Positions 7,524-13,435 of a stretch of 15,985 bases of DNA are shown one piece after another. Under the pieces are notes generated by a model. That model was not told the DNA's origin, made no database searches, and saw only the letters and a list, made by a program, of their open reading frames with translations. Every line of letters starts with the position of its first letter. The stretch's first letter is position 1. A program made the translations under genes and the position numbers. The stretch comes from Prolixibacteraceae bacterium (GTDB lineage Bacteria > Bacteroidota > Bacteroidia > Bacteroidales > Prolixibacteraceae), in contig DMSQ01000084.1 of NCBI GenBank assembly GCA_003457135.1, positions 67,069-83,053 on the forward strand. Reading direction: 5' to 3'.

Positions 7524-8453
7524 TTAACTTTGAGTATCTTCGATTTCAGGTATCAACGTACGGTCTTTGGGTGGTAAGTAATAAATAGAGGGTGCAGTTC
7601 CCAGATCTTCGAGCAAACGATACGCTGAATTTTGTGCCAGGAGGTTGTTTAACGAAACCGTTTCACCCAATGTGCCATTGGTGACGGCATCTTCGTACAC
7701 ATTTCCGAAGTAATAAACTCCGTTTGGACAGGCCGAAACACAATAAGGTAGTTTTCCATCGCGAAGGCAGTCGGCGCTGAAGGTGCATTTGGTCACCGTG
7801 CCTTTTTTCTGAGGAACATTCTTTTCGATGTCGTAGGCCACACCTTTGTATTTCTCTGCGTCTTTGGGTTCGTACCAGTTGAACGACCGGGCGGAGTATG
7901 GGCAGGCGGCAATACAGAAGCGGCAGCCGATGCAGCGTTCATTGTCTATCAGAACAATTCCGTCGGTTCTCTTGAAAGTAGCGTCAACCGGGCAAACTTT
8001 CACACAGGGGGGATTATCGCAATGCTGGCAGTGTTTCGGCATGTAGTAGGGAGCGGTATGTTCACTGTCTTTCATCAGCAACACATTCAAATGGTGCTGA
8101 TCGGGCCGTAACTGGTGAACAGCCTGACACTTGTCCATACACTTCCTGGCGTTTTTGCATTTTCCCAGGTCAACTACCAAAACGAATTTCTTGCCGGGCA
8201 AACCATTGCGGCTTTCGCTGTTGTGGTTGGGCGAAAGGTCTTTATTCAAGGTAGAAATGTAGGCTGAATCAACTTCTACCAACTCATTTTTACTGTTCAG
8301 GAGAGTGATTTTTTTGCCGGATCCGGGCGCTTTCGGATTGGAACTGCAACTTTCGGTAAGTGCAGAAGAAACAGCTATTGCGCCTAACCCCAGAGATCCA
8401 AATTTTTGAAGGAACCTTCTTCTCGATTTGACGGAATTTTCCTGATCTTCCAT
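7524..8453 (-). CDS. Tat-exported four-motif iron-sulfur protein, partner of the NrfD-like subunit
   Basis: This is a 309-residue periplasmic electron-transfer protein of the PsrB/NrfC/HybA/ActB-C-terminal type. The N-terminus carries a twin-arginine signal, SRRRFLQKFG (10-19), followed by a hydrophobic stretch and ALTESC (31-36), whose Cys36 might be lipidated. Four ferredoxin motifs follow. Motif I is Cys99, Ala102, Cys105, Cys109. Motif II is Cys142, 145, 150, 154. Motif III is Cys174, 177, 180, 184. Motif IV is Cys223, Ser226, Cys229, Cys238, Cys242. Motifs II and III are canonical. In motif I the usual second cysteine is alanine, and in motif IV the usual second cysteine is serine, with an extra cysteine three residues later. 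No molybdoenzyme subunit is encoded with it. It is not NarH, which is present separately at positions 1-128. It is the first gene of the cluster. Confidence 0.92.
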   Translation of the reverse strand: MEDQENSVKSRRRFLQKFGSLGLGAIAVSSALTESCSSNPKAPGSGKKITLLNSKNELVEVDSAYISTLNKDLSPNHNSESRNGLPGKKFVLVVDLGKCKNARKCMDKCQAVHQLRPDQHHLNVLLMKDSEHTAPYYMPKHCQHCDNPPCVKVCPVDATFKRTDGIVLIDNERCIGCRFCIAACPYSARSFNWYEPKDAEKYKGVAYDIEKNVPQKKGTVTKCTFSADCLRDGKLPYCVSACPNGVYYFGNVYEDAVTNGTLGETVSLNNLLAQNSAYRLLEDLGTAPSIYYLPPKDRTLIPEIEDTQS

Positions 8454-8481
8454 GCTTTTAGTTTAGTAAATATATTCACTT

Positions 8482-8526
8482 TAAATCTACTTTAACTAAA
8501 TCGTTGTTTTTGTATCAAATGTTACA
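8482..8526 (-). promoter_or_regulatory. Candidate promoter and CRP/FNR-like dyad of the nitrate cluster
   Basis: The dyad TGTATCAAATGTTACA (8511-8526) is a 16-base imperfect palindrome with 5 of 6 positions matching in each arm. Its outline, TGT-N10-ACA, is that of CRP/FNR-family sites. On the minus strand TAGATTTA (8489 down to 8482) resembles the Bacteroidota -7 element TAnnTTTG. That would put the transcription start near 8475, with the dyad centred about 43 bases upstream, the usual place for an activator of this family. No good -33 TTTG lies at the right distance, which fits activator dependence. All of this is inferred from a single site. Confidence 0.4.
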
Positions 8527-8555
8527 TCCTGATGAAATAAAATTGAGAATATTTT

Positions 8556-8588
8556 GAAAAAAGTAAAGGCTGCCTTTTCAGACAGCCT
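8556..8588 (-). terminator. Intrinsic terminator of nrdJ
   Basis: Reading the minus strand, the stem AGGCTGTC (8588-8581) pairs with GGCAGCCT (8574-8567), including one G-U pair, around a 6-base loop. A U-rich tail, TTACTTTTTT, follows. It lies about 50 bases after the nrdJ stop and separates nrdJ from the nitrate cluster, so that cluster needs its own promoter. Confidence 0.85.
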
Positions 8589-8635
8589 CTTTAGAGTTTT
8601 GGTTTTTGATATAAGGTAAATTTGTAACAATCGTT

Positions 8636-11203
8636 TTAACCACATTTGGATGAACCACAGTCGGGACAAATTAAGCAACCTTCCTGATAAATTACATTAT
8701 GGGAGTTGCATTCACCGCAAATGGTACCCTCAGCTATCGTTCCATCAGGAACATACTTTTTCAGGGCCCGGGCTACACCGGCTTTCCAACTGTTAATGGT
8801 ATCGTTGTCGAACTGAAGGCTGGTAACTGTATTAACCACCTTGTGAATAGGCATTCCGTGACGCAATACTCCGGAAATCAGTTTGGCATAGTTCCAGAAT
8901 ATTGGATTGAATTTGTATGACAGTCCCTCGATGGTAGTGCGGTAACCTTGCTTGTTAGTGTATTGAAAATCGTATCGTTTTGAGCCATCAGGATTGATGC
9001 TTTTGATGATTTTTCCGCTTTGCACCGAACGCGGCAGTAAAATTCCATCTTCGTCGTCGGAGAGCCCGGTAAAAATTTCGTATGGGCGTCCGTCAATCGT
9101 ACCAATAAATGCAACCCATTTGTCTTTCGAATTCTGGAAACGGACCACATCGGCTTCCAATTCGATTGGTCTTTTTGTCGGGAAGACGGTGTCGGTTCTT
9201 TCTTCGTCATCTCCATCTTCTTTTTTATTTGAAATCAAAACGCCCGAACGCGATCCTTCACGGTAAACCGTGACTCCCTTGCAGCCGCTTTTCCATGCTT
9301 CGAAGTAGAGTCTTCCAACCAGTTCTTCGTCGGCATCGGCCGGAAGATTAATGGTTACACTGATGGAATGGTCAACCCATTTCTGAATTTTTCCCTGCAT
9401 CCGAACCTTGTTCATCCAATCCACATCGTTCGAAGTAGCTTTGTAATAAGGCGATTTGGCGATTAATGCATCTAAATCGGCTTCCGGATAGTTCTTCTTA
9501 AGTTCGAATCCATTCACTTCCATCCATTTTTTAAATTTGTGGTGGAAAACAACATATTCTTCCCATGAATCGCCAATATCATCAACAAAATCAACTTTTA
9601 CGTTTTTATCATTGGGATTTACCTTCCGGCGACGTTTGTAAACAGGCATGAATACGGGCTCAATTCCTGAAGTAGTTTGAGTCATCAGGCTGGTTGTACC
9701 AGTTGGCGCTATGGTGAGCAGGGCAATGTTGCGGCGCCCGTATTTGACCATATCCTGGTATAGAGTTTCGTCTTCGGCACGCAGGCGTTTGATCATCGGA
9801 TTGTTTTTTTCGCGCTCCGTATTGTAAATGGTAAATGCGCCACGCTCTTTTGCCATATTTACCGATGAACGATAGGCTTCAAGGGCAACTGTTTTGTGGA
9901 TTTCTTCGCTGAAATCAGTCGCATCGTCACTTCCGTAACGCAGGCCAAGTGCGGCAAGCATATCGCCCTCAGCCGTAATCCCAACACCGGTGCGGCGTCC
10001 TTCCTTGGCTTTGGTCTGGATTTTTAACCACATCGAACGTTCATTGTGTTTGATGTCTTCGTTTTCAGGATCCTCGTCTATTTTATGCAAAATCCCGTCA
10101 ATTTTCTCCAGTTCGAGGTCAATGATATCATCCATGATTCGTTGGGCAAGTCCGACATGCTTTTTGAAAAGCCCGAAATTAAATTTGGCCTGTGGTGTAA
10201 AAGCATTTTCAACATACTCATATAGGTTAACTGCTATCAAACGGCAGCTATCGTAAGGGCAAAGTGGTATTTCGCCGCAGGGATTAGTTGATACGGTTTT
10301 ATACCCCAGATCGGCATAACAATCCGGAATTGATTCCCTGATAATCGTATCCCAGAACAGGATTCCAGGCTCGGCTGATTTCCAGGCATTGTGGACGATC
10401 TTTTTCCAAAGGTTGTTGGCGTCAATTTCTTTCGTGTATTTAGGATGTTTAGCATCAACCGGATATTGGGTCAGGTATTTTTCACCAGATTCAACGGTTC
10501 TCATAAAGTCATCGTGGATTTTCACTGAAACGTTTGCCCCGGTAACTTTTCCATGTTCGAGTTTGGCATCAATGAATGATTCGGCATCGGGATGTTTGAT
10601 CGAAACCGATAACATGAGGGCGCCGCGGCGGCCATCCTGGGCAACTTCGCGGGTTGAATTGGAATAGCGTTCCATAAACGGAACAATACCTGTTGAGGTC
10701 AGAGCTGAGTTTTTTACAGGCGAACCTTTTGGACGGATGTGGGAAAGATCGTGCCCGACACCTCCACGGCGTTTCATCAGTTGTACCTGTTCCTGGTCCA
10801 CTTTCAGGATGCCTCCGTACGAATCGGAATGGCCTTCATTGCCAATCACAAAACAATTCGAAAGCGAAGCAATCTGAAAATCGTTGCCAATTCCAGTCAT
10901 GGGGCCACCTTGCGGAACGATGTACTTAAAATCTTTCAGAAGTGCAAAGATCTCATCTTCGGTCATCGGATTTTCATAGTTTTTTTCAATTCTGGCAATC
11001 TCCGAAGCGAGTCGTCGGTGCATATCATCAGGTGTAAGTTCGTACAAGTGTCCGAACGAATCCTTTAATGCATACTTGTTAACCCAGACCCTTGCAGCAA
11101 GGTCGTCTCCCTTAAAATAATCCAGCGAAGCTTGAAAGGCTTCATCCTGAGAATAAGTTTTTGTGCCCTGTTGAGGCTCAATTGCCACGTTCTTGAATGT
11201 CAT
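8636..11203 (-). CDS. nrdJ: Class II (adenosylcobalamin-dependent) ribonucleoside-diphosphate reductase
   Basis: NrdJ makes deoxyribonucleotides using coenzyme B12 to generate a thiyl radical, with or without oxygen. The 855-residue protein has the family's active site. Cys309 lies in TNPCGE, with Asn307 and Glu311 as the conserved companions, and Cys117 (LSNCFVIG) and Cys320 form the presumed redox pair. The 11-residue spacing from the thiyl cysteine to the second redox cysteine matches what I recall for Thermotoga maritima NrdJ. APTGTTSLM is the phosphate-binding loop motif. The C-terminus holds a cysteine-rich tail, CGEC (829-832), CLIC (843-846) and CGSSKC (849-854), which supplies the reducing cysteines and probably binds zinc. 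No N-terminal ATP-cone is evident. I chose the ATG at 11203; an in-frame TTG start 90 bases upstream would add a basic, non-conserved extension. No class I or III reductase is nearby. Confidence 0.96.
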   Translation of the reverse strand: MTFKNVAIEPQQGTKTYSQDEAFQASLDYFKGDDLAARVWVNKYALKDSFGHLYELTPDDMHRRLASEIARIEKNYENPMTEDEIFALLKDFKYIVPQGGPMTGIGNDFQIASLSNCFVIGNEGHSDSYGGILKVDQEQVQLMKRRGGVGHDLSHIRPKGSPVKNSALTSTGIVPFMERYSNSTREVAQDGRRGALMLSVSIKHPDAESFIDAKLEHGKVTGANVSVKIHDDFMRTVESGEKYLTQYPVDAKHPKYTKEIDANNLWKKIVHNAWKSAEPGILFWDTIIRESIPDCYADLGYKTVSTNPCGEIPLCPYDSCRLIAVNLYEYVENAFTPQAKFNFGLFKKHVGLAQRIMDDIIDLELEKIDGILHKIDEDPENEDIKHNERSMWLKIQTKAKEGRRTGVGITAEGDMLAALGLRYGSDDATDFSEEIHKTVALEAYRSSVNMAKERGAFTIYNTEREKNNPMIKRLRAEDETLYQDMVKYGRRNIALLTIAPTGTTSLMTQTTSGIEPVFMPVYKRRRKVNPNDKNVKVDFVDDIGDSWEEYVVFHHKFKKWMEVNGFELKKNYPEADLDALIAKSPYYKATSNDVDWMNKVRMQGKIQKWVDHSISVTINLPADADEELVGRLYFEAWKSGCKGVTVYREGSRSGVLISNKKEDGDDEERTDTVFPTKRPIELEADVVRFQNSKDKWVAFIGTIDGRPYEIFTGLSDDEDGILLPRSVQSGKIIKSINPDGSKRYDFQYTNKQGYRTTIEGLSYKFNPIFWNYAKLISGVLRHGMPIHKVVNTVTSLQFDNDTINSWKAGVARALKKYVPDGTIAEGTICGECNSHNVIYQEGCLICPDCGSSKCG

Positions 11204-11527
11204 AACCCAAATAATTTTGATCTTTAATATTAATAATCGATTGTAAACGTGATGGAAATCGGACTCACGTTTGTGTGTTTTTGCTGTATGCAATATAAGG
11301 CCTGCATTTAAAAAAATGAATACTTTTTTTGAAAATAATTCTGAAAGTTATCAACGCTATGATGTTAGTATATTGTCATATAGCATGTTAACATTTATTT
11401 TGTTGAAAAAAGTTTACAGAAATGAAAATTGATTTTCTGAAGAATTGAATGTTTTGTTCAGGAAAGAACCTGATAGAAAGCTGTTTGGAAATGATTATTG
11501 TTTTATTGAATTGAAGTGGATAAACCG
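11204..11527. other. 324-base gene-free gap between waaA and nrdJ
   Basis: This A/T-rich stretch should contain the nrdJ promoter and leader. I found no clear TAnnTTTG element. The most notable items are an inverted repeat aaacgtga (11245-11252) / tcacgttt (11265-11272) with a 12-base spacer in the nrdJ leader, the palindrome atgttaacat (11385-11394), and a weak hairpin tcagg/cctga (11458-11473) downstream of waaA. I saw no B12-box of a cobalamin riboswitch and no convincing short gene. Confidence 0.5.
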
Positions 11528-12766
11528 TTATCGATTGTTAAAAACTTTGTCTATAATTTTCTGCGTTGCTCCAATATTCTGTTTGGTAAAGGTAATACAC
11601 TCATTCGATATTGAATTTCTTTTTTGAGTGTCGGTAAGTAAATTAGTTATGGTAGTTTGAAAAGTGGTATAATCTGCAACAGGGAAGGCAATGCCCAGTT
11701 TGACCATGCTGGTTGCTTCATGAAACTTCAGGTAATTTGGCCCGAAGATGATGGGAGTACCGAAAATGGCAGCTTCGAGTGTATTGTGGATTCCTACGCC
11801 AAAACCACCTCCAATGTAGGCTAAATCAGCATATTTGTATATGGAAGACAATAATCCGATGGTATCAACAATCAGAACCTGTTTGTTCATAACCGATTCT
11901 TCGGTAGCTTCTGTATAACAAATAACCTGGCTTTTCAACAGACTTATTAACCTTTCAACGTTCGACCGCTTTGTTTCATGGGGTGCAATGATGAATTTAG
12001 TTTCAGGATGGCTGTGAATATACTGAATGAGCAACTCTTCATCGGGCTTCCAGGTGCTTCCGGCCACCACCAATTGATGGTCGCCCTTAAATTTTTCGAC
12101 TATCGGAATATTTTTTCCCAGAAGTGCAATTTCAGCTACGCGGTCGAATCGGGTATCTCCCACTTGTATTACCTGGTGAATGCCAATTTGGTTAAGCAAC
12201 TCAACCGATTTTTCATCCTGAACAAAGATGTGATCAAATCCACTGAGTATTTTCCGGTACCATTTTCCCCATGGCGTATTTTTAAAGAAATGTTGATTTT
12301 TACGAAAAATGGCTGAAAACAAATAGATTGGGATGTTATTTTTATTTAGTTCGTTGATGTAATGGAACCAGAATTCGTATTTCACAAAAAAAATGAGTTC
12401 AGGACGAACTAACTCAATAAGTTTTTGGGCATTTCTTTTCGTGTCGGCTGGCAGATAAAAAATATAATCGGCCAATTCGTAATTTTTGCGGATTTCGTAG
12501 CCCGAAGGAGAGAAAAATGTGAGAAAGATTTGGTACTCAGGATGTGTTCTCTTTATGGCTTCAATCACAGGCCGTCCCTGTTCAAATTCGCCCAGCGAAG
12601 CGCAATGAACCCAGATGATTGGCCTGTCGTGATTAATTATTGCTTTTATTCCGGCAAAGGTTTGTTTCCGTCCGTTATTGATCTGACTTGCCTTGAGGTT
12701 GAAAGGCGCAACCAGTTTAATCAGGACGGAATAAAAAAAAATAGAAATATTGTAAAGGGCCTTCAT
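11528..12766 (-). CDS. waaA: 3-deoxy-D-manno-octulosonic acid (Kdo) transferase
   Basis: WaaA (KdtA, glycosyltransferase family 30) transfers Kdo from CMP-Kdo to the lipid A precursor at the inner face of the cytoplasmic membrane, the first step of lipopolysaccharide core assembly. The 412-residue protein has the family layout. An N-terminal hydrophobic membrane anchor spans about 4-22. Next comes CASLGEFEQGRP (55-66), whose Glu60 sits at the catalytic glutamate position of E. coli WaaA. The second Rossmann domain includes VAGSTWKPDEE, VDTIGLLSSIYKYADLAYIGG and GGFGVGIHNTLEAAIFGTP, the last being the CMP-Kdo binding region. The start ATG lies 37 bases beyond the hairpin that follows rnhA. No promoter was recognised. 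Confidence 0.95.
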   Translation of the reverse strand: MKALYNISIFFYSVLIKLVAPFNLKASQINNGRKQTFAGIKAIINHDRPIIWVHCASLGEFEQGRPVIEAIKRTHPEYQIFLTFFSPSGYEIRKNYELADYIFYLPADTKRNAQKLIELVRPELIFFVKYEFWFHYINELNKNNIPIYLFSAIFRKNQHFFKNTPWGKWYRKILSGFDHIFVQDEKSVELLNQIGIHQVIQVGDTRFDRVAEIALLGKNIPIVEKFKGDHQLVVAGSTWKPDEELLIQYIHSHPETKFIIAPHETKRSNVERLISLLKSQVICYTEATEESVMNKQVLIVDTIGLLSSIYKYADLAYIGGGFGVGIHNTLEAAIFGTPIIFGPNYLKFHEATSMVKLGIAFPVADYTTFQTTITNLLTDTQKRNSISNECITFTKQNIGATQKIIDKVFNNR

Positions 12767-12802
12767 TCTGTATTCTTTTGAGTCGGTAAAAATAGTGATT
12801 TT

Positions 12803-12839
12803 AGAGTAAGAGTCTCACTTGGAGTGAGACTCTTACTCT
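12803..12839. terminator. Perfect 16-bp hairpin between rnhA and waaA
   Basis: The arm agagtaagagtctcac (12803-12818) and its exact complement (12824-12839) flank a 5-base loop, ttgga. It begins 8 bases after the rnhA stop, so it may end the rnhA transcript. On the minus strand the next bases are AAAATCACTATTTTTACC: the T run starts about ten bases late. It is therefore not a textbook intrinsic terminator and could instead be a processing site or repeat. Confidence 0.6.
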
Positions 12840-12846
12840 CGTCTTA

Positions 12847-13302
12847 TTACAGGCTTGCCAAATATCCTGCATCTTTTTTTAAATGGGGCATCAGTGATGC
12901 TGCCACTGCCAACTCATCGCAGCGTTCATTTTCCTGAATGTTGTCATGACCTTTGATCCAGAACAGATTTACCTGATGTTTTTCGTAAATTTTCATAAAA
13001 CGCATCCAGAGGTCTTCGTTTTTTTTGCCTTTGAACCGAATTTTTATCCAATTCCAGATCCAGCCCTTTTCAACCGCATCAACCACATATTTCGAATCGG
13101 AATAAATGGTAACCGGTGAGTTTTCAATCTTTAACGCTTCCAGTCCAGCAATTACTGCCATCAATTCCATCCGGTTGTTGGTGGTCAGCTCAAATCCGTC
13201 GGATAATTCTTTTCTGAACTGACCTGCAAGAAGTACTACTCCATATCCGCCAGGACCCGGGTTTCCGCGTGCAGCGCCATCGGTATAAATTACGATATCC
13301 AA
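12847..13302 (-). CDS. rnhA: Ribonuclease HI
   Basis: RNase HI cuts the RNA strand of RNA/DNA hybrids, removing replication primers and R-loops. The 151-residue length is typical. All four catalytic acids are visible: Asp8 (IYTDGAARGNPGPGG), Glu46 (TTNNRMELMA), Asp69 (YSDSKYVV) and Asp129 (NERCDELA), together with His119 (WIKGHD) on the flexible loop. The basic-protrusion segment WIWNWIKIRFKGKKNEDLW is present. The start codon is TTG. An in-frame TAA lies 15 bases upstream (13318-13320) and no ATG falls between, and any later ATG would delete Asp8, so TTG at 13302 is the only workable start. It sits downstream of the GTCATT repeat array and ahead of a strong hairpin. Confidence 0.96.
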   Translation of the reverse strand: MDIVIYTDGAARGNPGPGGYGVVLLAGQFRKELSDGFELTTNNRMELMAVIAGLEALKIENSPVTIYSDSKYVVDAVEKGWIWNWIKIRFKGKKNEDLWMRFMKIYEKHQVNLFWIKGHDNIQENERCDELAVAASLMPHLKKDAGYLASL

Positions 13303-13320
13303 AAGTTGATGTATAAGTTA

Positions 13321-13415
13321 GTCATTTATAGTCATTAGGTCATTTGTTGTCATAAATTGTATGCGGTGCGAAAAAAATGACAATTAATGACGCGACGCAA
13401 ATGACCACGAATGAC
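13321..13415. repeat. Symmetrical array of GTCATT repeats between rnhA and the S46 peptidase gene
   Basis: Four forward copies of gtcat(t) start at 13321, 13331, 13339 and 13349. Four inverted copies (aatgac) start at 13376, 13386, 13400 and 13410. The spacings mirror each other, 10-8-10 against 10-14-10, around a 22-base centre. The two halves could fold into one long imperfect hairpin, or the copies could act as multiple protein sites at about one helical turn. The array fills most of the 133-base gap after the S46 peptidase stop. Confidence 0.65.
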
Positions 13416-13435
13416 TTTAATCCTGAAAATCACCG

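Noticed and set aside
8496..8678. A 60-codon minus-strand frame between nrdJ and the FeS gene
   Set aside because: It overlaps the nrdJ 3' end and runs through the nrdJ terminator hairpin; composition looks like non-coding A/T-rich DNA.
11204..11293. Extended N-terminus of nrdJ from a TTG codon
   Set aside because: The added 30 residues are basic, not conserved in the family, and cover the inverted repeat in the leader; ATG at 11203 gives the typical NrdJ start.
11204..11450. Cobalamin riboswitch upstream of B12-dependent nrdJ
   Set aside because: I looked for a B12-box and the surrounding stems on the minus strand and saw none; the stretch is A/T-rich with little structure.
11445..11627. 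A 60-codon plus-strand frame near the end of waaA
   Set aside because: It overlaps the conserved waaA C-terminus in antisense, has no upstream signals and no recognisable features.
13321..13415. CRISPR-like array
   Set aside because: Units are only about six bases, spacing is 8-14 bases, half the copies are inverted, and there are no cas genes.
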